In this document: positions 1 to 8,253 of the stretch, one piece after another
Numbering within the stretch: the first letter of the stretch is position 1
How the letters are laid out: the number at the start of each line of letters is the position of its first letter
Origin: Allobosea sp. WAO
GTDB taxonomy: Bacteria > Pseudomonadota > Alphaproteobacteria > Rhizobiales > Beijerinckiaceae
NCBI RefSeq assembly: GCF_001509835.1
Contig: NZ_JXTJ01000004.1
Span: forward strand, 372,001-436,000
Length of the DNA: 64,000 bases
Direction: 5' to 3'
Notes under the pieces: model-generated
Databases searched by the model: none
What the model was told of the DNA's origin: nothing
The model's input: only the letters and a program-made list of their open reading frames with translations
Translations under genes and position numbers: made by a program

Positions 1-1
1 G

Positions 2-1165
2 CGCAAGGATGATCTCGCCGCCCGGCTGATCAACCGCGAAACCTCCAGGCAATACGCCTATGAGGACCGCATCGCGGCCCTGCGCGCCGATATCGACCGG
101 CTCGCCAGCCGCGCCCTGCTCGACCAGGACGGCGTCGAAGCCCGCGTCGGCGAGATCGCCATGCGCCAGGCCGAGCTCGAATCGAAGCAGGCGCTGGTCA
201 GCGCCGTCACCGAGACCCTGAAGGCCAACGGCATCGGCATCACGCAGGCCTCGAAGTCCGCCGCGGGGCCGCGCCTGATCAAGCCGGAAGCGCCGACCCG
301 GGCCTCCAGCGTCAGCAGCTTCGCACCGCTCGGCCCATCCAAGCCGACCCCGGCACCCGATACCCCCCTGCTTCGCGGCGCCGAAGATCGCAATGCCGGC
401 CCATGGCAGTCCGGCGAGGCACCGGAGCCGGTGTCGCCGGCGCAGCGCGTCGCCGAAGCGCTGGAACAGCTCGATCAGGCGATCGACCAGACCGGCTCGT
501 CCCAGCTCGGCACGCTCCGCAACATCGACCGCAGCCTCGGCGAAACCCAGAAGACGCTGCGCTCGGCGCTCGCGGAAACCGGCCTCGACACCGACCGCCT
601 CGCGGCCACCACGAGCATTGCCAAGGGCGTTGGCGGCCCCTTCGTTCCGATCAAGATCGACCCCGCCGCCGGCCCGTTCGAGGCGACGCTACACAGCCTG
701 CAGCCGCGCATCGCCGCGGTGTCGCGCCTGCGCGAGCTCGCGCTGCAATTGCCGCTGCGCCGCCCGCTCCAGGGCGAGATCGACATGAGTTCGAACTACG
801 GCTACCGCGTCGACCCGTTCACTCGCGGCCCGGCCATGCATACCGGAATGGATCTGCGCGCCGAGACCGGAACGCCGGTCCGCGCCACCGCCGCGGGCAA
901 GGTCGTGACCGCCGAATATTCCGGCGGCTATGGCAACATGGTCGAGATCGAACATCCCGGCGGCATCAGCACCCGCTACGCCCATATGTCGGCGATCCTG
1001 GTTTCCGTAGGCCAGAACGTCAGCGCTGGCACCCTGGTCGGCCGCGTCGGCTCGACCGGCCGCTCGACGGGCCCGCATCTTCACTACGAGACCCGCATCG
1101 ACGGCGACACGCTGGATCCGATCCGCTTCCTGCGCGCCGGAGACAAGCTCGCCGGCCAGCTCTGA
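2..1165 (+). CDS. M23 family peptidoglycan endopeptidase (EnvC/murein hydrolase activator-like), 5' truncated
   Basis: The reading frame is already open at the left edge, so the N-terminus lies outside the window. The visible N-terminal part is charged and helical with many Glu/Arg/Lys residues, as in the coiled coil of EnvC-like proteins, followed by a Pro/Ala linker. The C-terminal ~120 residues are a LytM/M23 domain: an MHTGMDL zinc-ligand block (near 836-856), a YAHM segment and the second His pair HLHYE (1076-1090). M23 enzymes cut peptide crosslinks in peptidoglycan or, when degenerate, activate amidases; here the zinc ligands look intact. A strong hairpin follows. An amidase that such proteins can activate lies at 6.3-7.6 kb, but a functional link is inference. 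Confidence 0.9.
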   Translation, partial: RKDDLAARLINRETSRQYAYEDRIAALRADIDRLASRALLDQDGVEARVGEIAMRQAELESKQALVSAVTETLKANGIGITQASKSAAGPRLIKPEAPTRASSVSSFAPLGPSKPTPAPDTPLLRGAEDRNAGPWQSGEAPEPVSPAQRVAEALEQLDQAIDQTGSSQLGTLRNIDRSLGETQKTLRSALAETGLDTDRLAATTSIAKGVGGPFVPIKIDPAAGPFEATLHSLQPRIAAVSRLRELALQLPLRRPLQGEIDMSSNYGYRVDPFTRGPAMHTGMDLRAETGTPVRATAAGKVVTAEYSGGYGNMVEIEHPGGISTRYAHMSAILVSVGQNVSAGTLVGRVGSTGRSTGPHLHYETRIDGDTLDPIRFLRAGDKLAGQL

Positions 1166-1228
1166 CGGGCAAGCAAAAGCCCCGCGAAGTCTTCCGCCCC
1201 AAGGACAGGACTTCCTCGCGAAGATCTT

Positions 1229-1267
1229 AATCAGCCTCCTGAAGAAAGAACCTTCAGGAGGCTGATT
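1229..1267. terminator. Bidirectional terminator hairpin between convergent genes
   Basis: Perfect 16-bp inverted repeat (1229-1244 and 1252-1267) with a 7-nt loop, AATCAGCC at the outer end. It sits between the stop of the M23 gene and the stop of the SGNH gene on the other strand, and the A/T-rich outer ends give short U runs in both directions. No rival function is evident. Confidence 0.8.
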
Positions 1268-1364
1268 TGATTCGAGAATCCCGCATCCCGTGGAAAAGCC
1301 GGACCGCCGTTCGAAGCGCCGCGGCTCGCTTCCTGGCCGTCCCGCAGGATTTCGGCCAAGCGCG

Positions 1365-2471
1365 CTAGCGCAACGCCTCCGCGATCGCCGCTGCGGCAAC
1401 CGCGTGGCCATACTCGTTCCAGTGCGCGTCGGAGTGGAAGTCGAAACGCTTCTGGTTCTTCGCCCAGTCCGACAAGAAAACCGGATGGAGGTCGAGGAAG
1501 GGAATGCCGTGCCGGCCTGCCATTTCGGCAGCGATGCGGTTCAGGCGCAATGCGCTGCTGTCGCGCCCGGCATAGATCGCCTGCCGCTCGCCATCCATGA
1601 CGAGCTGGAGCTTGGCGCCGACCGCCTCGGCGCGCGCCTTCAGCCGTCCGAACAGGTAGTCGATGGCGACTCGGATGTCGGCCTCACGCGCCAACACGCC
1701 GGCAACATCGATATTGGCGGCGAACCCGCCCTCTCCCGCGGCCTGCGCCGGCCCGAGGATGGCATCCAGCAGCACCTGCGGCCGCACCTGCCAGCGATAG
1801 AGCAGGAAGCGCGCTGTGGCGGTCTGGCGCAGGCTCTCGAATGCGCCGGGATGCCAGGGCTCCGGCGGCACCTCGCCGGCGACGCGGCCGTCCTCGATGC
1901 GCAGCTTCAGGAAGCTCGAGGTGTAGCGACCCGGCTTGAAGACGAAGCTCTCGTCGAAATCATTGTGGACCAGCATCACGACGATGCGGTCGGGACGACG
2001 GCTCTCGACCTCGCGCTCGACCATCTGGAGGTACTGGCTGAGCGGAGCGCCGGCGACGCCGAAGCGATAGCCCTCGACCGTCCCCTCCGGCCCCAGTGCC
2101 GCCACCGTCTTTTCGGCGAATGTCCGGTCGAACGGCACCTGCAGGGCCTCGACGAAGCTGTCACCGACGAAAGCGATCCGGGAAATGCCGGGCCGACGCT
2201 CGATCGGATAATCCGGGAGGGGCGAATTCCAGCCCTGCGCGTTGATCTTGAACGGCGCCGCGATCTCGTCTCGGACGCGCCAGGTTCCGGCCTGCCCAGG
2301 CTGATAACGCACGACGCCGTTGAAGAAGGCGTTGCGTGGCACGTCGCTGCCAGGCAGCAGGAAGCGGAACAGCACCAGCTCGCAAAACAGCGCGAAGAAC
2401 AGAATGCTGCCGGCCAGGACCGCGAGATTGATCAGGATCTCGCGGCCGCGGGAACGCTTCTCCGCGCTCAA
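1365..2471 (-). CDS. SGNH/GDSL-type hydrolase, membrane anchored
   Basis: Predicted 368-aa protein with one N-terminal transmembrane segment (residues ~11-38) and a periplasmic SGNH fold. Block I is GDSFVE with the nucleophile at Ser105; the Asp-x-x-His pair lies in the C-terminal DAHWNEYGH (Asp348). SGNH proteins of this arrangement are esterases or O-acetyl-modifying enzymes of envelope polysaccharides; the substrate cannot be read. The only usable start is TTG, and it overlaps the prfB stop (TTGA), so translation is probably coupled to prfB. No Met codon lies near the N-terminus, which makes the exact start less certain. Confidence 0.75.
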   Translation of the reverse strand: MSAEKRSRGREILINLAVLAGSILFFALFCELVLFRFLLPGSDVPRNAFFNGVVRYQPGQAGTWRVRDEIAAPFKINAQGWNSPLPDYPIERRPGISRIAFVGDSFVEALQVPFDRTFAEKTVAALGPEGTVEGYRFGVAGAPLSQYLQMVEREVESRRPDRIVVMLVHNDFDESFVFKPGRYTSSFLKLRIEDGRVAGEVPPEPWHPGAFESLRQTATARFLLYRWQVRPQVLLDAILGPAQAAGEGGFAANIDVAGVLAREADIRVAIDYLFGRLKARAEAVGAKLQLVMDGERQAIYAGRDSSALRLNRIAAEMAGRHGIPFLDLHPVFLSDWAKNQKRFDFHSDAHWNEYGHAVAAAAIAEALR

Positions 2472-3596
2472 TCGATGTCCTCGACTTCGACCTCGGTTCC
2501 GTAGACCCGCTGCGCCAGCGAGGCCTCCATGAACGGGTCGAGATCGCCGTCGAGCACGTCGGACGGAGCCGTCGACGCGACGCCGGTGCGCAGGTCCTTC
2601 ACCAACTGATAGGGCTGCAGGACATAGGAGCGGATTTGATGGCCCCAGCCGATATCGGTCTTGGAAGCCTGCTCGGCATTGGCCTTGTCTTCGCGCTTCT
2701 TGAGCTCGACCTCATAGAGGCGGGCGCGCAGCATGTCCCAGGCCTTGGCCCGGTTCTTGTGCTGCGAGCGCTCCTGCTGGCAGGCCACCGCGATCCCGGT
2801 CGGGATATGGGTGATGCGCACCGCCGAATCCGTGGTGTTGACGTGCTGGCCACCGGCGCCGGACGAGCGATAGGTGTCGATCCGGCAGTCGGATTCCTTG
2901 ATGTCGATCTGGATGCGGTCGTCGACCACCGGATAGACCCATACCGAGGCGAACGAGGTCTGCCTGCGGGCGTTGGAGTCAAACGGCGAGATCCGCACCA
3001 GGCGATGCACGCCCGACTCGGTCTTCAGCCAGCCATAGGCGTTGTGGCCCTTGAACTGCAGCGTCGCCGACTTGATGCCGGCCTGGTCGCCGTCCTGATA
3101 GTCGAGCGTCTCGACCTTGAACTTCCGCCGCTCGCCCCAGCGCCGATACATGCGCAGCAGCATCTCGGCCCAGTCCTGGCTTTCTGTGCCGCCGGCGCCG
3201 GGATGGATTTCGACATAGGTGTCGAGCATGTCGGCCTCGCCCGAAAGCAAGGTCTCGACCTGCCGGCGCGCCGCCTCGACCTCGACGGCCTTGATCGCCG
3301 CTTCGCCCTCGGAGACGGTGGCCGCATCCTCTTCTATCTCGCCGAGTTCGATCAGCGTCAGCGCGTCGTCGAGATCACGCTCGAGCTTGGTGATGCCGTT
3401 GATCTGGTCCTCGAGCGAGGTCCGCTCGCGCATCAGCTTCTGCGCGGTTTCGGCATCGTTCCAGAAATCAGGGCCTTCGGAAAGAGCGTTCAGCTCTGCG
3501 AGACGTCTTTGCGCGACATCCCAGTCAAAGATGCCTCCTCAGCAGTCCAATCGACTGCTTGGCGTTATCAAGTTGCGTCTGGATTTCTGGGCGCAT
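2468..3596 (-). CDS. prfB: Peptide chain release factor 2, expressed through a programmed +1 frameshift
   Basis: RF2 reads UAA and UGA stop codons and triggers peptide release on the ribosome. The codon-recognition tripeptide SPF (in [11 protein letters not shown]) and the GGQ catalytic loop ([11 protein letters not shown]) are both present. Translation starts at ATG 3596 ([13 protein letters not shown]), reaches an in-frame UGA at 3527-3525 after codon 23, and continues in the +1 frame as [12 protein letters not shown]. The joined product is 375 aa, close to the usual RF2 length. A caller starting at the internal Met at 3433 would lose 54 residues. No strong ribosome binding site precedes ATG 3596. 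The SGNH gene overlaps the 3' end. Confidence 0.95.
3524..3539 (-). promoter_or_regulatory. prfB programmed +1 frameshift signal
   Basis: On the minus strand the sequence reads AGGAGG, three bases, then CTTTGAC. This is the classic RF2 autoregulatory element: an internal Shine-Dalgarno placed 3 nt before the CUU slippery codon, followed by a UGA in poor context. When RF2 is scarce the ribosome slips +1 from CUU to UUU and continues into GAC. All parts are intact here. Confidence 0.95.
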
Positions 3597-3679
3597 GATT
3601 CTGAGTCTGTTTCCGTCTGCCGCTTTGGCCTGGGCGCTGAGATAGGGGCGAAAGGACCGGCTGTAAATGGCACAGGCTC

Positions 3680-3700
3680 CCCTCTCCCGAACGGAGAGGG
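3680..3700. repeat. Short palindromic hairpin (CCCTCTCC / GGAGAGGG)
   Basis: An 8-bp inverted repeat with a 5-nt CGAAC loop lies between the PBP1A stop and prfB. It could act as a weak terminator or mRNA-stabilising hairpin for the PBP1A transcript. There is no U-tract. Similar CCTCTCCC palindromes are common as dispersed intergenic elements in related genomes, but I see only this copy here. Confidence 0.4.
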
Positions 3701-3728
3701 TCGCGTGCGCCCAACAGCGAACGAGGTG

Positions 3729-6179
3729 CTAGTACAGCCCGCCGGTTCCGGAGCCGACGGCACGACCGCCAGCCGGAGCGACGCTCATCGCCCCACCTGA
3801 ACCGTCGCCGGCCGCGCCGATCACCGAATAGCTATCCGGCGGCGCCGTGCCCGGCTTGAAGGCCTCGAGGATGCCACCTTCGCCACCGGCGCGCATGCCG
3901 GTGCGCGGATCGACTCGGATCAGCTTGATGCCAGCCGGGACACGGAACGGCGTCGCCGGCTTGTCCTTAAGCGCCTGCATCATGAAATCGCGGAAGATCG
4001 GCGCGGCGTACTGACCGGCGGTCGCCGAGTTGCCGAGCGATTTCGGCTTGTCGAAGCCCATATAGACGCCGACCGCGAGATCGGGCGAGAAGCCAACGAA
4101 CCAGACGTCCTTGGCGTCGTTGGTCGTGCCGGTCTTGCCGGCCAGCGGCTTGCCGACGGCCTTGACCACTGTCGCGGTACCAGCGTTGACGACGCCTTCC
4201 AGCATCGAGACCATCTGGTAGGCGGTCAGCGGGTCGAGCACCTGGTCGCGATTGTCGACGAGGCGCGGCTCGCGCTGGTTGGCCCATTTATCGGCGTTGC
4301 AGCCTTCGCAGACGCGCTGGTCGTGCCGGTAGATCGTCGAACCGAACCGGTCCTGGATGCGGTCGATCAGGGTCGGCCGGATGCGCTTGCCGCCATTGGC
4401 GAGCATCGAATAGGCCGCGGTCATCCGCATCACCGTGGTCTCGCCGGCGCCGAGCGACATCGAGAGCACGGGCAGCATGTCGTCATAGATGCCGAAGCGC
4501 CGCGCATATTCGGCGATCAGCGGCATGCCGACATCCTTGGCGAGGCGGACGGTCATCAGGTTCTTCGAGAACTGGATGCCGTAGCGCAGTGTGCGCGGCC
4601 CGGTGAACTTGCCGTCATAGTTGCTCGGCGCCCAGACACCGAGGCCGCCGCCCTGGTCGACCTCGATCGGCGCGTCCAGCACGATGCTCGACGGGGTGTA
4701 GCCATTGTCGAGCGCGGTCGCGTAAACGAACGGTTTGAACGACGAGCCGGGCTGGCGCAGCGCCTGCGTCGCGCGGTTGAACTCGGACTGGTCATGCGAG
4801 AAGCCGCCGACCATGGCGAGCACGCGGCCGGAGAACGGATCCATCACGGTGATCGCACCGTTGACCTCCGGCATCTGGCGCAAGCGCACCTGCCCGGGCT
4901 TGCCATCGATCGGCTCGACATAGACGACGTCGCCGACCGAGACCGCCTGCGAGACACGCGTGCGCCTCGTCCAGCGAATGCCTTCGGCGCCGAGCGTCGC
5001 AGTCTCGCGCTCGGGCCGGAGATGGCCCGAGGTCTCGCGGATCGGCTGCAGGCCGACGCGGGCGCTGTCGCCGGCGACATCGAGCACGACCGAAAGCCGC
5101 CAGGGCTTGACGTCGCCGAGCACCGGCAGTTCGCCGATCGCGACACCCCATTCGCGGCCCGCGAGATCGAGCTTCTGCATGGCACCGCGCCAGCCGCGCG
5201 CCTCGTCGAAGCGCACGAGACCGTCGACCAGCGCCTTGCGGGCCATCAGCTGCATCTTCGGATCGACCGTGGCACGGACCGAGAGACCGCCCTCGAGCAG
5301 CTTCTTCTCGCCATAGCGGTCCTGCAGTTCGCGGCGGATTTCTTCGGCGAAGAAGCCTGCGGCGATATTGTTCGGCGAAACCGTGCGCGGGTTGACGCCG
5401 AGCGGCTGGTTCTTCGCGGCGTCGGCCTCGGCCCGCTTGATCACGCCGTTCTCGGCCATGCGGTCGAGCACGTAATTGCGGCGCTCGATCGCGCGCTCGC
5501 GGTTGCGGAATGGATGCAGGTCGGTCGGCGCCTTCGGCAGCGCCGCGAGATAGGCGGCTTCCTGAGCGTTGAGCTCATGCACCGACTTGCCGAAATAGTT
5601 CAGCGCCGCGGCGGCGACGCCATAGCTACCCTGCCCCGGGGCCGGCGCGCCGAGATAGATTTCGTTGAGATAGAGTTCGAGGATCTTGTCCTTCGAATAG
5701 GTCGACTCGATGCGCAGCGCGATCAGCGCCTCGCGAATCTTGCGCTCGATGCTCTGCTCGGAGCCGACGAGGAAGTTCTTCGCCACCTGCTGGGTGATGG
5801 TCGAGGCACCCTGCGGCCGACGGCCGGAGCCGCGGTTGCGGAAATTCGAGATCGCGGCGCGCGCCAGACCTTCCGGATCGACGCCGAAATGCTTGTAGAA
5901 GTTCTTGTCCTCGGCCGAGAGGAAGGCGTCGATAATCAGCTTCGGCACCGCCTGGATCGGCAGGTAGAGCCGGCGTTCCCTGGCGAATTCGGCGATCAGG
6001 CTGCCGTCGCCGGCATGGACGCGGCTCATCACCGGCGGCTCGTAATTCCGCAGCTGAGCCGAATCGGGCAGGTCTTTGGAGTAGTGCCAGACGAGGCCGG
6101 CCGCACCCGCCACGCCGATCACGAAAATGATCGTGCCGGCGGCGAACGCCCACCCGAAAAGGCGCAGAATGAACCGCAT
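3729..6179 (-). CDS. mrcA: Penicillin-binding protein 1A (bifunctional transglycosylase/transpeptidase)
   Basis: This 816-aa class A PBP polymerises glycan strands and crosslinks stem peptides at the outer face of the inner membrane. Residues ~5-30 form the signal anchor. The GT51 domain follows with the catalytic-Glu block SAEDKNFYKHFGVD and the later RKIREALIALRIE motif. An OB-like insert precedes the transpeptidase, where the nucleophile lies in SSFK (Ser479) and KTGTTNDAKD forms the third motif. Length and motifs are complete. It lies upstream of prfB on the same strand, separated by ~130 nt with a hairpin. The 6180-6332 upstream gap is locally AT-rich (6245-6275) and probably holds its promoter. 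Confidence 0.95.
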   Translation of the reverse strand: MRFILRLFGWAFAAGTIIFVIGVAGAAGLVWHYSKDLPDSAQLRNYEPPVMSRVHAGDGSLIAEFARERRLYLPIQAVPKLIIDAFLSAEDKNFYKHFGVDPEGLARAAISNFRNRGSGRRPQGASTITQQVAKNFLVGSEQSIERKIREALIALRIESTYSKDKILELYLNEIYLGAPAPGQGSYGVAAAALNYFGKSVHELNAQEAAYLAALPKAPTDLHPFRNRERAIERRNYVLDRMAENGVIKRAEADAAKNQPLGVNPRTVSPNNIAAGFFAEEIRRELQDRYGEKKLLEGGLSVRATVDPKMQLMARKALVDGLVRFDEARGWRGAMQKLDLAGREWGVAIGELPVLGDVKPWRLSVVLDVAGDSARVGLQPIRETSGHLRPERETATLGAEGIRWTRRTRVSQAVSVGDVVYVEPIDGKPGQVRLRQMPEVNGAITVMDPFSGRVLAMVGGFSHDQSEFNRATQALRQPGSSFKPFVYATALDNGYTPSSIVLDAPIEVDQGGGLGVWAPSNYDGKFTGPRTLRYGIQFSKNLMTVRLAKDVGMPLIAEYARRFGIYDDMLPVLSMSLGAGETTVMRMTAAYSMLANGGKRIRPTLIDRIQDRFGSTIYRHDQRVCEGCNADKWANQREPRLVDNRDQVLDPLTAYQMVSMLEGVVNAGTATVVKAVGKPLAGKTGTTNDAKDVWFVGFSPDLAVGVYMGFDKPKSLGNSATAGQYAAPIFRDFMMQALKDKPATPFRVPAGIKLIRVDPRTGMRAGGEGGILEAFKPGTAPPDSYSVIGAAGDGSGGAMSVAPAGGRAVGSGTGGLY

Positions 6180-6332
6180 CGAGAAACTTGACCTCGTCTA
6201 GCGGCAGCGGCGTCGCTCGAATCGACGGCATGCCCTGCCCGGGTGATCGATCTTTAACTTCATTCTATAACATGGCGGAAATGGCAGAACCGTGGCTGTA
6301 AGACCACAAAGCCTCATCTTCGCCCCGCTACG

Positions 6333-7553
6333 TCACCGCCGGCTCTCTGCTGCCTTGCCGGGCGGCTGGGTGCGATCAAAATACTGGTCGACTGCGCCCT
6401 GCACCGCAGTTACCGCCTGCGCCCGCCAGCTTTCGGAATTCAAGAGCTCGGCGTCCTTCGGGCTCGACATGTAACCGAGCTCGATCAGCACCGACGGGAC
6501 GTCCGGCGCGGTCAGCACCCTGAAACCTGCCGAACGCAGCGGCACCTTGTGCATCTTGACCGAGCCGCCGAGATTCTCGACGAGGTTGCGCGCGAAGGTG
6601 GCCGAGAAGCCGCGCGTCTCCCGCTTGGCGAGGTCCATCAGGATGCCGGCGACGTCCTGCACGTCCTCGCTGGCGTCGAGACCGGCGACGGCGTCGGCCT
6701 GGTTCTCCTTGGCGGCGAGCCGCGCGGCTTCCGCGTCGCTTGCCCGCTCGGAGCCGGTGTAGATCGTCGCGCCGCGGACATCCTGCGCCTGGGTGAGCGA
6801 ATCCGCGTGGATCGAGATGAACAGATGCGCCTCGACGCTGCGGGCGATCCGAACGCGGTCACCCAGCGCTACGAAGCTGTCATCGGCGCGGGTCATGATC
6901 ACGCGGTAGCGCCCCTGCGCCTCGAGCTGCTCTTTGAGCTTCAGGCCGAATGCCAGCACCACCGACTTCTCGGCGATCGAGGCGACGACGGCGCCGGGAT
7001 CGATGCCGCCATGGCCGGGGTCGATCACCACGATCCTGCGCTGGTCGCCTTCCGCCTTGGCCTCGACAGGCACATGCGGCAGCTGGGCCTTCGCGGCAGC
7101 GGCCCGCGCCAGTGCGGCGAACTCTTCACGGCTGGCGCGCTTGAGCTCGATGACGAGCTCGCCAAAACCGCCGCGGAGCGGCTTCACCGAGACATCGGCG
7201 ACTGCGGCCGGCTGGGCGAGGTCGAGAATCAACCGGGCCCGGTCCGGCGTGAACAGGCCATAGCGGAAGCCGGAGACGAAGCCGGCGGCTTTGCGTGCAT
7301 TCGAGGCGGGTATCTGGAAATTGACCGATGGCAGGTCGACGATCACACGGTCGGGGCCAGCCATCACGAAGGCGCTTGCCGTGACCGGCTGCGACAGGGT
7401 CAGCGTCAGCCGCACGTTCTCGCCCTGGCTTTCGATTCGCGCCTCGCTCGCGACCGGAAAATCGCTGGTCGCCCGCCCCTGAGGATTCGCCGCTGCGCCC
7501 CCCGCCAGGATCAGGGCCGTCAGGAGCAGCGCCGGACGCACAAAACGCCGCAC
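6333..7553 (-). CDS. N-acetylmuramoyl-L-alanine amidase (AmiC-type, AMIN + Amidase_3)
   Basis: Periplasmic zinc amidase that removes stem peptides from septal peptidoglycan. A signal peptide (residues ~1-22) is followed by an AMIN domain (~35-140) that targets the enzyme to the septum and by an Amidase_3 domain (~173-395). Zinc ligands are visible as DPGHGG (His181), Glu195 and SIHADS (His249), with the catalytic Glu in VLIELGY. The called start is GTG 7553 and has no Shine-Dalgarno, so the true start may differ; the frame stays open upstream to a TAG at 7620-7622. A CtrA-like box lies ~90 nt upstream. Confidence 0.92.
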   Translation of the reverse strand: MRRFVRPALLLTALILAGGAAANPQGRATSDFPVASEARIESQGENVRLTLTLSQPVTASAFVMAGPDRVIVDLPSVNFQIPASNARKAAGFVSGFRYGLFTPDRARLILDLAQPAAVADVSVKPLRGGFGELVIELKRASREEFAALARAAAAKAQLPHVPVEAKAEGDQRRIVVIDPGHGGIDPGAVVASIAEKSVVLAFGLKLKEQLEAQGRYRVIMTRADDSFVALGDRVRIARSVEAHLFISIHADSLTQAQDVRGATIYTGSERASDAEAARLAAKENQADAVAGLDASEDVQDVAGILMDLAKRETRGFSATFARNLVENLGGSVKMHKVPLRSAGFRVLTAPDVPSVLIELGYMSSPKDAELLNSESWRAQAVTAVQGAVDQYFDRTQPPGKAAESRR

Positions 7554-7640
7554 CGCGCCGGCGAGACGGCCGGCGACCGCGGCAGCACAAGAATGAAGGC
7601 CCGAAGACAGGGGCAGCTCCTACATTTGCGGCGGCAATGC

Positions 7641-7656
7641 TTAAGGGCTCTTAACC
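7641..7656. promoter_or_regulatory. Candidate CtrA-type box (TTAA-N6-TTAACC)
   Basis: TTAA GGGCTC TTAACC lies in the divergent region between the amidase and rne. The CtrA consensus is TTAA-N7-TTAA(C), so the spacer is one base short, but the second half site continues as TTAACCAT, a known CtrA half-site form. Cell-cycle control of a division amidase would make sense. This is a motif match only. Confidence 0.35.
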
Positions 7657-7740
7657 ATAGCGCTGCAACCCGTTGACAATCGGTTACCACGTCGAGCCTA
7701 GGGCGGAAACCGGCCGATTTCTTGTCCGGGCGCGTTCTCC

Positions 7741-7758
7741 CTTGCCAAATATGGCAAG
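7741..7758. promoter_or_regulatory. Dyad-symmetric site upstream of rne (CTTGCCA-N4-TGGCAAG)
   Basis: Perfect 7-bp inverted repeat with a 4-nt AT spacer. It lies ~60 nt downstream of TTGACA (7673-7678), the best -35-like hexamer pointing toward rne, so it could be an operator or the first hairpin of the rne leader RNA. I cannot tell which. Confidence 0.35.
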
Positions 7759-8079
7759 CTGTCTGTAATGGAGTCGGTCGCATCGTGATGGCTTCCGCCG
7801 CGCGCAAGCAGGGTCGCAATAACCCGTTGACGCCCGACGAAAAAGCCAACCGGCCCGGTCGCTCGAAGCGATCAGGATCGGCGCGAAGGCGGCTAGCAAC
7901 AGATCGTCCGCGGACGGGCCGGCGTCAGGCAGAAATCGACGCCGGGTTCGGCATTCCGCGAGCGTGTCAACGCGGTGCGCTTCGCCTTGCGGCAGGCGCG
8001 TCGCAGGTCAAAGGTAAGATGTCGGGGCATACGACGCCGCTTCCCATTTCGGTGTTTCGTCGAGACCTTCACGGTTGCG

Positions 8080-8209
8080 ACGGGCTTTCTGCCCGTTCCG
8101 CCGCTCGCCTCCGCTATCCGGCCTTGGCTGATTTTTCCTCCCTGCAACATGCCGGCGCGAGCCGGCCGACGCGCGGCGCCCCTGCCCGCGGCAGCGGACT
8201 TGTGTCCGC
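8080..8209 (+). promoter_or_regulatory. Structured 5' leader of rne with three hairpins
   Basis: The stretch 7554-8253 carries no convincing gene and is mostly leader for rne. Three stem-loops are visible: ACGGGC/GCCCGT (8080-8085, 8091-8096, loop TTTCT), CTGCC/GGCAG (8182-8186, 8190-8194) and GCGGAC/GTCCGC (8194-8199, 8204-8209, loop TTGT). A single-stranded U run lies between the first two (8132-8136). In enterobacteria RNase E represses itself by cleaving its own structured leader, and in Rhodobacter the rne leader yields an sRNA. A similar role here is inference. Confidence 0.5.
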
Positions 8210-8253
8210 AGCCCGGCGGGTACCAAAGGCAGCTGCGCAGATGGACCTGTCCT

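Noticed and set aside
4323..6191. Long plus-strand open frame antisense to PBP1A (622 codons)
   Set aside because: It mirrors the PBP1A codons in a GC-rich genome, is His/Arg/Ala-rich with no family features, and has no ribosome site.
7975..8253. 93-codon N-terminal extension of RNase E
   Set aside because: The extension is Arg/Pro/Ala-rich, unlike the family, whose conserved start MANKMLIDATHPEE begins at 8254; the DNA there also forms leader hairpins.
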